The notes under the pieces are model-generated. The model saw nothing but the letters and a program-made list of their open reading frames with translations. It was not told where the DNA came from and did no database searches. A stretch of 64,000 bases of DNA from Treponema sp. (lineage in GTDB: Bacteria > Spirochaetota > Spirochaetia > Treponematales > Treponemataceae): the NCBI GenBank assembly GCA_017938365.1, contig JAGBBT010000050.1, positions 62,001 to 126,000 of the forward strand, read 5' to 3'. The position numbers were made by a program, and so were the translations under genes. How positions within the stretch are numbered: position 1 is the first letter of the stretch; the number at the start of each line of letters is the position of its first letter. Shown here in pieces: positions 1-10,812 of this stretch.

Positions 1-567
1 ATCTTTTTTAAAGTTAAACAATTTAAAGATGAACGTGGATATTTTCAAGAATGTTGGAATAATGCCCAATTTAAACAAGAAATTATAAATTGTGACTTTG
101 TTCAAGATAATATGTCCAGATCTAGAATAGGCGTATTTAGAGGGATGCATTTTCAATATCCTAATCACCCCCAAGCAAAACTCGTAAATTGTGCAGCTGG
201 ACGTGTTATTGATTTTGTTATTGATATTAGACCAGAATCTATTCATTATGGTGTAGCTCGAGCATATGATTTAAATGATCCTTCTTTATTTTTGTTTATT
301 CCTGAAGGATTTGCACACGGTTTTTACACAATAGAAGATAAAAGTGAGTTTAGGTATAAAGTATCTGATTATCGTTATCCTGAAGAAGAATGTGGAATTT
401 CTCTTGCAAAAACAGTTGCACCATTAGATTTTGTAACATGTGTAAACCAAAATAAAGAAGAATCTAGCTTCTCTTTGCTAGATATGTATGGTTGCATTTT
501 TATGAATAAAAAAGATTCATATTCGGTATCTTTAAATGAATTTATGAAAATTCAAAAGGAAAAATAA
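1..567 (+). CDS. rmlC: dTDP-4-dehydrorhamnose 3,5-epimerase, 5' partial
   Basis: RmlC epimerises dTDP-4-keto-6-deoxyglucose in the dTDP-rhamnose pathway. The reading frame is open from base 1, so the start lies outside the window. Visible family motifs are RGYFQE near the left edge, QDNMSRSR, GVFRGMHFQ (the His is the expected catalytic base), QAKLV, VIDIRPES and IPEGFAHGF. These give a cupin fold with the usual order of active-site motifs. The C-terminus after residue 130 is less conserved. The next gene starts 3 bases after the stop, so they are probably co-transcribed. A second gene of the same pathway, an RmlB-type dehydratase, lies at 38202. A variant epimerase acting on another dTDP-sugar is possible. 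Confidence 0.9.
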   Translation: MFFKVKQFKDERGYFQECWNNAQFKQEIINCDFVQDNMSRSRIGVFRGMHFQYPNHPQAKLVNCAAGRVIDFVIDIRPESIHYGVARAYDLNDPSLFLFIPEGFAHGFYTIEDKSEFRYKVSDYRYPEEECGISLAKTVAPLDFVTCVNQNKEESSFSLLDMYGCIFMNKKDSYSVSLNEFMKIQKEK

Positions 568-570
568 CAA

Positions 571-1005
571 ATGCGTGAAGATTTAGAAAAACAACTTTAT
601 GAACTTGGCCCAATTCTATATCAAGAAAAAGATCTTCCAATGAATCAAACATGTATGTGTTGGGGATTTGAATGTCCAGATTCATGGTTTAACATTCTTA
701 AAGATCTTACAATTGAATTAGAAAACATTAATAATAAATACAAAGGTAAGTATGAATGTGTAGCTTGTCAAGTTAAGTCTAAATATGGATCGTTAAGATT
801 TTATTATTATCTTAATATTTTAATTAAAAATCCTACAGAAGATGAAGTCAAATTAGCAACTGAACTTGATAATAAATGTCAAGCTATAATAGATAAAGCT
901 GAAGTCGCAACAACACAAATTTGTTGCTTGTGTGGTAAACAAGCAACAAAGGTGTCAAAAGGATGGATTTCTTTTTACTGCGACGATTGTTTTAATAAGG
1001 ATTAA
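571..1005 (+). CDS. Small zinc-ribbon-like phage protein of unknown function
   Basis: 144 residues. The N-terminal part has CMCWGFEC followed by an aromatic-rich segment (WFNIL, then QVKSKYGSLRFYYYL). The C-terminus has paired cysteines (CCLC then CDDC) that look like a zinc-binding site. I recognise this as a common type of phage hypothetical protein but know of no function. It follows rmlC after 3 bases and is probably translated from the same message. Its stop overlaps the end of the convergent gene at 1002 by 4 bases. Confidence 0.75.
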   Translation: MREDLEKQLYELGPILYQEKDLPMNQTCMCWGFECPDSWFNILKDLTIELENINNKYKGKYECVACQVKSKYGSLRFYYYLNILIKNPTEDEVKLATELDNKCQAIIDKAEVATTQICCLCGKQATKVSKGWISFYCDDCFNKD

Positions 1006-1679
1006 GAAATATTACGATGACATACTAAGTATCTTCCAGAAATCTCTAAATTATTTTCTGGAAGAACAACATTAATTATATTATCGCTTGTTATTTCTAT
1101 CATATTACCAGCTTGATAAGTTGAACCACCAGATACAGTTGCATTAATAACATTATCGTCTGTAATTTCGATGTTAGCACCAGCTTTATATTTCGGAATA
1201 TCAACAGCATTAATAACATTATCATTTGTAATTTCGATATTAGTACCAGCTTTATATTTCGGAATATCATCAGCTGTAATAAAATTTTGTACTTTTGAAT
1301 CAACAAAAGAAGAAACTGCTAAGGTTGTTGCAACAGTTTTATTATTAACATGTTCAGTTGTATTAAAATTAGTTAAAACTGGTAATGATAAATCAATATA
1401 AGAATCATTAATATAATACTTAGTTTGTCCTAAACTGTTTATATAAAGACTACCATTAATACCAGAAATAGGAAATTCTGAATCATTTATATAATAAATT
1501 TCTTGTACACCACCAGAACCTAAACCGGAAATAACTCCAGAAAGATCATCTAATGTTTCAGATAATGAATTTACAACATGCTTAATTTCATTAATATTAT
1601 CTGGTGTAATCAGATTTTGTTCTTTTGGAACACCGATTCCATGAACTTTATCTAAAAATGTAATTTTTGGGAAAGCCAT
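1002..1679 (-). CDS. Repeat-containing tail fibre or adhesin-like protein
   Basis: 225 residues. The N-terminus (MAFPKITFLDKVHG) is followed by a short helical region. The second half has three imperfect repeats built on KAGxNIEITxDNVINA, about 17-20 residues each. Such Gly/Asn/Ile-rich beta repeats are typical of phage fibre shafts or tips. It is a lone minus-strand gene between plus-strand genes, with no other fibre gene nearby. The function is inferred from composition and repeats only; a virion decoration protein is an alternative. Confidence 0.6.
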   Translation of the reverse strand: MAFPKITFLDKVHGIGVPKEQNLITPDNINEIKHVVNSLSETLDDLSGVISGLGSGGVQEIYYINDSEFPISGINGSLYINSLGQTKYYINDSYIDLSLPVLTNFNTTEHVNNKTVATTLAVSSFVDSKVQNFITADDIPKYKAGTNIEITNDNVINAVDIPKYKAGANIEITDDNVINATVSGGSTYQAGNMIEITSDNIINVVLPENNLEISGRYLVCHRNIS

Positions 1680-1809
1680 ATTATTTAAAGCCTAAATTAC
1701 TTGCTATTATTTAAATTGTCTTTTAAAGATTGATTGAAAAGACACTTAACCATATATTTGTAGTTACATAAAATAAATGTAACCATTTTTATTTATAAGG
1801 ACATCTTTT

Positions 1810-2226
1810 ATGAATATAGATAAAATTAATTGTGTTATGGAATTTAATGAATTGTTAAATACACCAGAAGAAATAAAAAAGAAATGTTCTACATTAGAAG
1901 AATATGAAAGTGTTATTCAATCATTAGAAGGTGTAATGACATTTGATCAGTTAGTAAATGCTATTGAACTAATAAAAGATGAAGAGTATATTTTTAAAAA
2001 TAAATTGTTTTCTATTATAAGAATTCAACAAAGAATAGTTGAAAATCAAACTAACATTAATCAAATACAATTACAACATATAACAGAATTACAATCTAAT
2101 TTAACTAATTTAAATGGTAGAATGTTTGAATTAGATAATGAAGTAACTAATTTACACGTTAAATTATCTGAGTTATATGGTTCAATAACTGAGCTTAATA
2201 TTAGAATGACAAAGGAGAACATGTAA
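1810..2226 (+). CDS. Coiled-coil protein of unknown function
   Basis: 138 residues, preceded by an AAGGA Shine-Dalgarno site about 9 bases before the ATG. Residues about 75-135 show regular heptads of Leu, Ile and Val (HITELQSNLTNLNGRMFEL and onward), indicating a long coiled coil. The N-terminal half is acidic and helical. Its TAA stop shares one base with the ATG of the next gene, so the two are translationally coupled. No family is recognised. Confidence 0.7.
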   Translation: MNIDKINCVMEFNELLNTPEEIKKKCSTLEEYESVIQSLEGVMTFDQLVNAIELIKDEEYIFKNKLFSIIRIQQRIVENQTNINQIQLQHITELQSNLTNLNGRMFELDNEVTNLHVKLSELYGSITELNIRMTKENM

Positions 2227-2957
2227 TGAGAATAATTTCAGAAGTTAAAGATTATTATGATTTTCTATCTGATTCATCTGATAAATTGCATATTTGGAAA
2301 AGAAATAATGAACTCATTTATATTCGTAAAGACGATGTAAACTTTAAAAATTTTAACAATTACTATAAGAATAATAATCCTTATAGTCATTCTGTTATTG
2401 GAGCTAGAAGTTGGTCAAAATCAACGAAAGAATTCAATAGAAATGTAATTGAATTTAAAACTTCTTTATTAATGGTTTGTGGAAATCCTTACATCATTAT
2501 GACTGTAAGTGAAAATCCTAATAAATGCTTTTACTTTGATCAGGATGATTTTGAACAAATTATAAAAGATTATTCGATTAAAGAGTCGCGATCTTATCTT
2601 TGGATTAAAGGAAATATTACTGCTTATGAACATATAATGCAAGGAAATATGCCGGATTATATCAAAAACATTAATTTAAATTATAAATGTCCAATTATTC
2701 ATATTAAACATATAGAATATTACGATGATTTATCTACAACGTTTAATTTTGAACTTGAACTTAATCCATCATTAAAAAATATTCAATTTGAAAAATATCA
2801 TGATCCATATACAGTTTTTCAAAATGTTGAAAGATATATTTGGAATGATATGATTACAACATCAGATTTTGAAGATAACATTTCAAATCAAGATAAAATT
2901 GAGAGTCATGGCTTTAATGAATGGTCATTTAGAAAACCATCTACAAAATCTAAGTAA
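2226..2957 (+). CDS. Hypothetical protein coupled to the coiled-coil gene
   Basis: 243 residues, starting at an ATG that overlaps the previous stop (ATGTAATGA arrangement). It is rich in Tyr, Asn and Asp, with no membrane segment, no signal peptide and no motif I can assign. Several YYKNNNPYSHS-type stretches suggest a soluble beta-rich protein. It ends just before a strong terminator hairpin, so it closes the small 1810-2957 operon. Function unknown. Confidence 0.7.
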   Translation: MRIISEVKDYYDFLSDSSDKLHIWKRNNELIYIRKDDVNFKNFNNYYKNNNPYSHSVIGARSWSKSTKEFNRNVIEFKTSLLMVCGNPYIIMTVSENPNKCFYFDQDDFEQIIKDYSIKESRSYLWIKGNITAYEHIMQGNMPDYIKNINLNYKCPIIHIKHIEYYDDLSTTFNFELELNPSLKNIQFEKYHDPYTVFQNVERYIWNDMITTSDFEDNISNQDKIESHGFNEWSFRKPSTKSK

Positions 2958-2961
2958 AAAA

Positions 2962-2988
2962 AAAGGTCGGAATTGAATTCCGACCTTT
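2962..2988. terminator. Bidirectional intrinsic terminator
   Basis: A perfect inverted repeat (AAAGGTCGGAATT and its complement around a single G) is flanked by an A tract on the left and T-rich sequence on the right. It separates the plus-strand gene ending at 2957 from the minus-strand sigma gene ending at 3001, and can serve both. Confidence 0.85.
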
Positions 2989-3000
2989 AAAGTTTTATTT

Positions 3001-3897
3001 TTATGAAAACACTACTTCAGCATCAACTCCATGACTTTCCATAAATTTGCGAAGCTTTGTAAGTGCTCTAATAACAAGTGATCTTGCACCAACTTTTGTC
3101 ATATCAAGTCTCTTACCAATTTCATCATAAGTAAGACCTTTATTTTTGCCGTCATCATCTTTTTTATCACCATCACCAAAGAAATAAAATTTAACGGCCT
3201 TAAGTTCTTTCTCTGGAAGTTGTGACATAAATGAATTTAGCAATGCATAAATTTCATTTTTATCTTCTCCAGGGATTTCAGCATTAGGATCGCCGATTTT
3301 ATCACCAATAGTTTTTGCTTCAGAGTTATTATCGCCCTTACCATAGCCACCGGCTTCAATTGGAGAATCAATAGATGAAATTGTATTTTCATGTGTTCTT
3401 TCATCAACTGATTTCTTACGCTTTGGTGTAGTAAAGTTTCTAATTCCCCAGAACATTTGTTCTTTTGCCCATGGACCAAAATGTTCATTTTTCTCAGGAT
3501 CCCAAAGCTCAATAGCTCTTCGTAATCCTTCAAGCGCACCTTCAAATGCAGTATCTTGATTTTCAGGAGGAACTACACCTCCAGCCATAGCTTTATATAC
3601 AAGATACTTTGCCAACCCAATTTTATTATTAGCTACAATTTCTGCAGCATTTCTTCCTTCTTCACTATGAGGATCTTTCTTATAAAGATGCATAAGACGA
3701 TCTTCTTCTTCATTTTCCAGATACTTTTTTGCAGTATCTTTGTCAGCCATAGCTGACTTTATTTTATTAACTTCTTCGTCGGAAGGAATAGCAGATTCAT
3801 TGATAACTTTCTTGAAGACATTGTTATCAAAATGCTCAATGTCTTCCAAAACAATATATTCTTCGTTGAAAAACTGTGTAAAGGATCTCATTGTCAT
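3001..3897 (-). CDS. RNA polymerase sigma-70 family factor, possibly virion-packaged
   Basis: 298 residues. Residues about 105-160 resemble sigma region 2 (ALEGLRRAIELWDPEK, then FGPWAKEQMFWGIRNF). Residues about 245-285 form a region 4 helix-turn-helix (GLTYDEIGKRLDMTKVGARS, then ALTKLRKF). T4 gp55 lacks a full region 4, so this is a more complete sigma. It would direct host RNA polymerase to phage promoters, presumably late ones. The first 35 residues are not sigma-like. They resemble the capsid-targeting peptides of other proteins here (RSFTQFFNEEY) and end in VINE/SA, which fits a prohead-protease site. Two ATGs (3897, 3891) are possible starts. There is no neighbour in the same operon. 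Confidence 0.8.
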   Translation of the reverse strand: MTMRSFTQFFNEEYIVLEDIEHFDNNVFKKVINESAIPSDEEVNKIKSAMADKDTAKKYLENEEEDRLMHLYKKDPHSEEGRNAAEIVANNKIGLAKYLVYKAMAGGVVPPENQDTAFEGALEGLRRAIELWDPEKNEHFGPWAKEQMFWGIRNFTTPKRKKSVDERTHENTISSIDSPIEAGGYGKGDNNSEAKTIGDKIGDPNAEIPGEDKNEIYALLNSFMSQLPEKELKAVKFYFFGDGDKKDDDGKNKGLTYDEIGKRLDMTKVGARSLVIRALTKLRKFMESHGVDAEVVFS

Positions 3898-3909
3898 TTC
3901 TCTTTCATT

Positions 3910-3927
3910 CTGTGTTTATTTACTTGC
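3910..3927 (-). promoter_or_regulatory. Possible late-type promoter for the sigma gene
   Basis: On the minus strand the sequence GCAAGTAAATAAACACAG lies about 15-30 bases before the sigma start. It resembles the TAAATAAATAAG late box used elsewhere in the window but is less exact. Confidence 0.35.
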
Positions 3928-4108
3928 TTTTTTATAATTCGAAAAAGCACTTGAAAGAACTAGAACTAATCTAGAGAAACTTTTAAAATAATAAAAGTTT
4001 CTTTTTAAGAAATTAAATCAGATTTTCAACTTTAACTCCTTCATTTTGTTGTTCTACATATAATATATTACATTTCTTGAAAAAGTAAATAGTGAAAACT
4101 GAAAAAAA

Positions 4109-4933
4109 TTAATTTTTTATGACAATTTTATCTGTTTCTATTAATTCGTATTCATTTTCTTGCACAACTTGTATGTCTCTTACTTCAAATCCTGAATGTC
4201 TTTTTGCATAATAACATTCTTTTGTTATAGGATCTATAGACGCTTTATACGCTGCATCACCATTTTTTAATTTAATTTCTTGAACCGTTTTATTGGGAAC
4301 ATTAATTAAACAGGTACCTTCACCATTTATCATTTCAAAATCTGGTACATATGTTACTAAAATATTATCCTGTTGATTTGAAATAAATCCCATTTTTGCA
4401 AAATGCCACGGTGTAGTAATTGTAAAAATTTTATTATCATCATTTATACAACTTTTAATATCATTTTGATTATGATGATAAAAATGAATTATTCCACCTT
4501 TTCGATTTGGTCTTGAGATATATCCAGCACATATATATTTTTCATTAACAAGACCGATTTCATAATCTAAACCTTCTTGCCATGAAAGTTTTTTTAATGT
4601 TTTTCCAGTTGCATGCATTATTTCTCTATGAGAAACAGTCATATCATTTAACGTGTATGTTAAATGATATAATCCATTTTTAAAATATACCATTCCATTA
4701 CATTCTGAAATATACGTATTTACATTTGGTGTGTTAATCTTAAAAAGCTCATCATTTTGAAAACAAAATAAGTGCCAGCTTAATCCACATTTTATATCAA
4801 ATAATAAACACTTTTTATTATTTTTATCATAAAATACAAATGGCATATGTGTTATACCAAATGGATCATTAATATTTAATTCTTCAATTATTTTTTCTTT
4901 TATTTTCTGTATCATTTTAATGTTCTCTGACAA
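4109..4933 (-). CDS. Hypothetical protein at the end of the fibre cassette
   Basis: 274 residues. It overlaps the end of the large fibre gene by 22 bases, so it is the last gene of the 4.1-14.7 kb cassette. The sequence alternates hydrophobic and polar residues with scattered Trp, Tyr and His and short Gly-Asn turns, suggesting a beta-rich fold such as a propeller. There is no signal peptide or membrane segment. A fibre-associated or assembly role is inferred only from position. Confidence 0.65.
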   Translation of the reverse strand: MSENIKMIQKIKEKIIEELNINDPFGITHMPFVFYDKNNKKCLLFDIKCGLSWHLFCFQNDELFKINTPNVNTYISECNGMVYFKNGLYHLTYTLNDMTVSHREIMHATGKTLKKLSWQEGLDYEIGLVNEKYICAGYISRPNRKGGIIHFYHHNQNDIKSCINDDNKIFTITTPWHFAKMGFISNQQDNILVTYVPDFEMINGEGTCLINVPNKTVQEIKLKNGDAAYKASIDPITKECYYAKRHSGFEVRDIQVVQENEYELIETDKIVIKN

Positions 4934-7900
4934 CTGTTACCATTAAGAATTTTGTTCATATTAAAATCATTGACGCCCCAACTATTTCTATCTATAAAAA
5001 ATTCAGTATTACCTTTATCATTGCTATTTGAATTTTGCATTATAATTCCTCCTTTACTATTTTTGCTATACTTTCCAACAGGATAATACAGTTGACCTAC
5101 ATATGATATAAATGTATTTACGTGAGATGCTTTTGTAAAATTAACATTCGTGGTGCTAACTGCTGAAGAAGTACCAAAAAATAATGATGCAGGACTATGA
5201 TTAACAATACTACCAAATGATAGATTTAGTGCAACCTGCTGTTTACTGCCATCAGAAGAAAAAACACGTTTATAAAATTGATTTAGCTTTGATGTAACAA
5301 AATATAATTTATGCATATAAGTTTGAAAAAATATATTCCAATCCCATACATTTTCAAATTTAATTTCGGTATCATAATAAAATGGTATACCACTAACAAA
5401 TAATATATCTTTTAATGCAGTAGAAACTTGACTTTTATTAATATTTGTATACCAATGTTCAAAATTTATATCTTCTGATGAATATCTAAATACAATTACA
5501 CCATCATTTCCATCTTGTAAATTATTAGCTAAATTACTAAAAACGTTACGAATTGCATTAATTTTAGCTTTTCTTGTTTGAGCATCATCATTATAAAAAA
5601 TTCCACTTACATTTCCATAAGATTTTAATGAAGAACTATATAAATTTGGAGAATATAAAATATTACAATTATAATTGTTATAATATATAAATTCTCTATC
5701 ATATTTTATTGATAAATTAATATTTGACGCAGTTGACTTACCATATCTGCTTATTAAATCATTAGATATTTTATATAAATTGTATATTTCTAATAAGTTG
5801 ACATCAGATTTAATAAAACTTGTTTGATTAGACGGAATATTAAATTTATCATAATTTGGCATAGCATTTGCAAAAAAGCCATCAACGGTTTCTGTTTGAC
5901 CTCCTAAAAATGTCGTACAAGTTTTATATTGTCCATCTTCAATTTTATATCTAATTCCTGCCATATTATCGCCGCGTCTTATATATGGTATTCCAAAATA
6001 TTGAGGTTTATCATATAAAGTCGTAGGGGCAGCATTCCATGGAATTACATAATCAGCATCATTTCCAAGATAAAAATCGTACGTTAATCCTGAAGTTTCA
6101 TCTGAAGATAACTGCATGCCGCTTACCATTGGATAAGCCATACCAACTGAATTATTAAATGCAGATCTTGCTGTAGAATTTAATCCATTTAAATAATTCG
6201 CAGGAGGCCAGCTTGTATTAACAGATAAAACTGAAGCATGATTTTCATTACTATAATCATCAACGTTAAACATATTATTACTAATTTCTATTCCATTAAT
6301 AACAGTTAAAAATTCTTCACATGATGTCAAAAAATTATGTCTAATAATCATATGTGTTAGGTATGGATGAAAACGAAATGGTGATGAAGCTACAGAAGTA
6401 TTTTTATCTGTTTCATATGATTTAATCATTGAATTTGCAAAACCATCTGCATTAACATCATATATTTTATTGTTATCTGAACGCAACATTAATGGTAATA
6501 ATACTGTTGATATATCTTCTTTAAAGACACCGTTAGATTTTTTAAAATATTTAAAGTTAGCATGATCATATAATGGATTTAACTTTATAATATCAGAATA
6601 TATCATTTTAGCTCTAGCTTTACCGTCAATCGTTATCGATTCATCTTCATTATTAATGGTCAATGTTTTTTCACCTAAAAAATAAAGTGAGTCATTAATA
6701 TTAAAATATCCACTAACTGGAATGCTAATTCCATTTATAAATGTGTTTGCATCTTCAGATGTAACGTATGCTCCAACTTTACTGTTAGCAATAGAACTTG
6801 AAAGTTCACCTAAATTATGAACAACATTAAATGAATTTGTTATTGTTCCAATAAAATACTTTAAATTATTTTGATAAGCGTCAATTGAAAATGTTTTTGC
6901 ATAATCACAATAATAGTTATTAATATTTTTAGATTTATAACTATTTCCAGTTTTAACAGTCATAATTGTGTCAGAAAATATATACCAGTCATCTATTAAT
7001 AGATTTGAATTTCTAGTATTTGGTGTTAACCTAATATATGATATAACATTTGGTTTAACCGGATTCATATTATAATCATATCTGCGATTTCCATATTCTG
7101 AATGATTATAATTTATATTAGAAACATTATAGATATCAGTATTAGTACTCTTAACATTTTTAAAAATAGTATCTAATGATACCGCAATATATAATATTTT
7201 TCCTGTGATTGATGCATATGGAACATATAACATAATATTTTTTACATACCAACTAAAATGCATAGGAATTTTAAAAGAAAAATTAAATAAATTACAACCA
7301 TATAAAGTTGCGGTATTATTTTGAAATATTACATTACTGTTTTTGTTTATATAATTTGTTTTATATTCACATTTTACTAAATGCTGTAACTTAGCTGGAA
7401 TAAATTTTTTCAATCCAGTAAGATTGACATCATATTTAATATCAACACCTGCACATGATCCATTTGCTGATGCATAAATACTAAATTGCTTTTCATTAAT
7501 TGTTATATCTAATCTTCCGCTCCGCTCTTTTACGTGCATGAATGTTATCAACATCAACCCATTTTAAATAAAAATATAGATCTTTAGATACTAATGACTT
7601 ATGCACATCAACGGAATCTGTTACAATATTGCTATTTTTAATTGTTTCATTTAAATTAATATTTTTATAATCGTTTTCAAAAGATGCCGGATTATTTTCT
7701 TTATATAGCTGATACCAATCAAATTCACAAAATACAGTTAGATTTGTAGATGTTTGAATACCAACTGGTGTAATTCCATGTATTGATTCATAACTTGTTA
7801 CTGCTAAATTATATGGAGAATTAGTATATGATCCTGTCATATCTAATGGTAAATCTCCAGATGGAAAATAATTAGATGTTAAACCAGAAATTGTTGGTAT

Positions 7901-9190
7901 TACACCAATTTGCCAATTATCTGGTAAATTTCCACTTATAATTGCACGTTTTATATCACCACGTGTAAATGCTCTAGGCCATCCATAAACAGAACCTACT
8001 GGATATGAATTCATAGCATGTTCATTTACAATATGAAAATGGTTTGTTGTATGTTCAGCATCTCTATTGTCATTAATTAGTGAACGGTTTTCAGATTTAA
8101 AATTTTTATCTAAAAGATCTCTAGAAGGTTTACCAACATTTACTGAAGATATTTGAGAACCATGTGAAACAGTTACAAGAACTTCATCAGCTATATCACA
8201 GTGATCAAACAAAACCTGGGCATTTTCATTTCTATGAATAATTGCATATTTTTCACTAGCATTAGGATTTGTAGTTCTTCTAAATTTACCATTTATAAAA
8301 TGACATTTTGATTGAAAAATATCAAATTGACCCGTAAATACTCCATATACAGTTCTTACATTTTCACAATATTTAAATGTTATTTTACCATAATCATATT
8401 CAAATTCATCAAAAACAACATTTTTACATTCGGTAAAATTGATATTACCTTTATAACTTCCAGAAATAACAATCTTTCCGCCAAAGAATTTTTCAAAATT
8501 TAAATCAAATCTAAATTTTTCTTTATCAAGTTTAAATGTTAAAATATTTCCATTTAAATCTCTAGGTAAATTTTTAATAAATTCATTTAAAGCTTCTTTG
8601 TTTGTTGATATATCTACGCCATAAAAAGTAATATATGATGATCTTAAATCTATAATTGTATTTTTTAATAGAATTCCAGCAGATGGAGAAGTAATTCCAA
8701 GGTCAATTCCGTTATTAACAACTGATCCGGCTGTGATAATGCTAGATGCAGTTTGTTTTGCACCATTTGCTTCACTTACTGTAGAAAAATCAGCAAATCT
8801 TGGATTAGGACTTGGAAAATTTATGCTGTTTGAAATATCAACTGCAGATTTTCTTGTGATTCTACTTTTAGTTTCACTTTCATTATCAACTTGAATATTG
8901 TTATTGTCTATTGCAACAACAAATTTGCTGTTATCTACATTTGAATTTTTTCCAGTTGCAGATGATTGTTCAACTTCTACGGTTGAATTTTTTTCTGTTA
9001 ATATTGGTGCAGTTCCATTTGAAAAATTTGAAGCAAATACATTTAAATTTGTATTATTAGCGATGACACCAAAAGAGCCAGAAACCATATCCATTTGATC
9101 ATGATTCATTTCATTTAATACGTTTGGAGTAACAGTAGTTTTTTTACTGTTTTGCTGTTCTAATATTATTGTTTTTCTATTTGAAGTCAT
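4912..9190 (-). CDS. Large tail fibre protein read through a CGGA four-base codon
   Basis: Two apparent genes (9190-7496 and 7557-4912) become one 1425-residue protein if CGGA at 7519-7516 is read as one codon. The upstream frame would otherwise end 10 codons later. The downstream frame has no Shine-Dalgarno site at its apparent start, which lies inside the upstream frame. The N-terminal part shares the Asn/Ser-rich fibre style of the next two genes. It includes parallel beta-helix-like stretches and a GSVYGWP segment typical of fibre tip or collar domains. The C-terminal part is Asn/Tyr-rich. The start is supported by AGGA 9 bases upstream. It is probably a receptor-binding or long-tail-fibre component; the exact fibre position is unknown. 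Confidence 0.75.
7516..7519 (-). other. Quadruplet codon site CGGA (fibre gene)
   Basis: The context is GAG|CGGA|AGA. CGG is codon 558 counted from 9190. Advancing one extra base enters the 868-codon downstream frame. Confidence 0.8.
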
Positions 9191-9191
9191 C

Positions 9192-10811
9192 TCAGTTATT
9201 CCTAAAATTTACATTATGATTATATTTTATAATTGTCAATATTCTAATATTACCATTTGTTATAATTGGTTGTGGATCAAATTCTATATATCCAGTTTCA
9301 AATACTCGTTGATTTTTATATAATGACATAAAATCTAAATTAAATGAGTTTGCAGCAGGATCGTCAGAATCAACATATATTCTAATTTTTCCATTTTGAT
9401 AAAACTCAGAATTTGATGTTAAGTCATAAAAACCATAAGGAACTTCTGGCTTTCCATTTATTTGATACCAACCCATAACTGTTCCAAGAGGTATTGGATT
9501 TAATGTTGTTCTTCTTAATCCTAATGGAACATCATTTTCATAATTAAATCCACCATTAATAGAACGTATACCGTAAGAATAAATGTTATCCGCCATATTA
9601 TCTGGTGTACTCTTATTTAAAATAATTCCACCGACATCTTTATTACCACTTAACGAATAGCTAAAAATATTATTATGATTATGCCTAATTAATGAATATT
9701 TAACAGCGTTATTAATTATAATATTAATATTTTTTGTTATATAAACTTGCTGTGTTTGATAACCATTTATAAATTGATTTACATAATCAACCTGTTTAAC
9801 AAACATATTTGGATCATATAATGGGTCATTTACTCCAGTATTAGATTTATTTGAAAAATTTTCTATTCCATTATATAAATCGTTTACCACTATAAATGAT
9901 GATTTACATGTGTCTTTAATATTAGGAACAGCCGTACTATAATTAACGTATGACGCAATAATATAATCATGAGTATTTTTACTTCTAGTAACACTTTCAA
10001 TATTAGAACAAATAAATGATATATCTTTAGCTGGAGCATAGTTTAAAACTAATTTAGAAATATTATCAAATGTAAAATTTCCTTGAATGTTTGTAGTAGA
10101 TACATTTACATTAAGTTGACCCTTTACATTTGAAAACTTAATATTTTTATCTGCGCCTTGCACAACATTTATAGTTATATTGTTTCCATTTACATCTGGA
10201 AAATATTTTTCAATAGATTCTGGAGTAGTAATCGGTTCATAGCCAAAATTGTTTAAACTTGATGAATCTGGTTCAGACCCATTAATATGCCAATAAAATG
10301 CTCCACTTTTGTAAAAAAATGAATTTTTACCATTTTCTTGCCAAAACATTCCAGTTTTTACATTTCCATCATTTATCAAATGCGTAGACCATTCTGCAGC
10401 ATTTTGCATAATATCGCTTAAACGATGAGGACGATTATCAGAAGTAATATTAACAGTAGATGTATGAAAGGCAACAATACCACCAGATCGTTTAGAGATA
10501 TCCGTACCGAATGTTGTTTTTGGAAAATTTATAACTGAGTTTTGATCAGTATAATAATTGCCGGCTTCTGGAATATCTTTATAAGAAATCCAACAATTTT
10601 TAATAGCTTTAACAAAACAACTTGGAGTATCAATTCTATTAAGATCTTCTACAATAACTTTTGAATTATAATTTGCAGCAATCGCGCCTTTACCTTTAAT
10701 ACTATTATTTTTTATTATTGCATCAGTCTGCTCTACTACAATAGGATATACTCCAGCTAATACAGCATCATCTTCATATTGTGCTCCAAAACATTTTCTA
10801 GTACTGCTCAT
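9192..10811 (-). CDS. Tail fibre or adhesin-family protein
   Basis: About 539 residues. The ATG at 10811 is preceded by AAGAGGTGA and follows the previous stop by 1 base; a GTG 9 bases earlier is less likely. The protein is Asn/Ser/Thr-rich, with beta-helix-like repeats in the middle and a conserved-looking LGTVMGWYQINGKPEVPYGF segment near residue 450. That segment is shared in style with the neighbours (GSVYGWP, GAMFATI). It is one of three or four related fibre genes in a row, probably expressed late from the promoter at 14711. Confidence 0.7.
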   Translation of the reverse strand: MSSTRKCFGAQYEDDAVLAGVYPIVVEQTDAIIKNNSIKGKGAIAANYNSKVIVEDLNRIDTPSCFVKAIKNCWISYKDIPEAGNYYTDQNSVINFPKTTFGTDISKRSGGIVAFHTSTVNITSDNRPHRLSDIMQNAAEWSTHLINDGNVKTGMFWQENGKNSFFYKSGAFYWHINGSEPDSSSLNNFGYEPITTPESIEKYFPDVNGNNITINVVQGADKNIKFSNVKGQLNVNVSTTNIQGNFTFDNISKLVLNYAPAKDISFICSNIESVTRSKNTHDYIIASYVNYSTAVPNIKDTCKSSFIVVNDLYNGIENFSNKSNTGVNDPLYDPNMFVKQVDYVNQFINGYQTQQVYITKNINIIINNAVKYSLIRHNHNNIFSYSLSGNKDVGGIILNKSTPDNMADNIYSYGIRSINGGFNYENDVPLGLRRTTLNPIPLGTVMGWYQINGKPEVPYGFYDLTSNSEFYQNGKIRIYVDSDDPAANSFNLDFMSLYKNQRVFETGYIEFDPQPIITNGNIRILTIIKYNHNVNFRNN

Positions 10812-10812
10812 A

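Noticed and set aside
3950-4060. Small RNA gene between the sigma gene and the fibre cassette
   Set aside because: A hairpin (GAAACTTTTA with its complement near 3979) and A/T-rich promoter-like words exist, but nothing distinguishes them from background in this AT-rich gap. I see no gene there.
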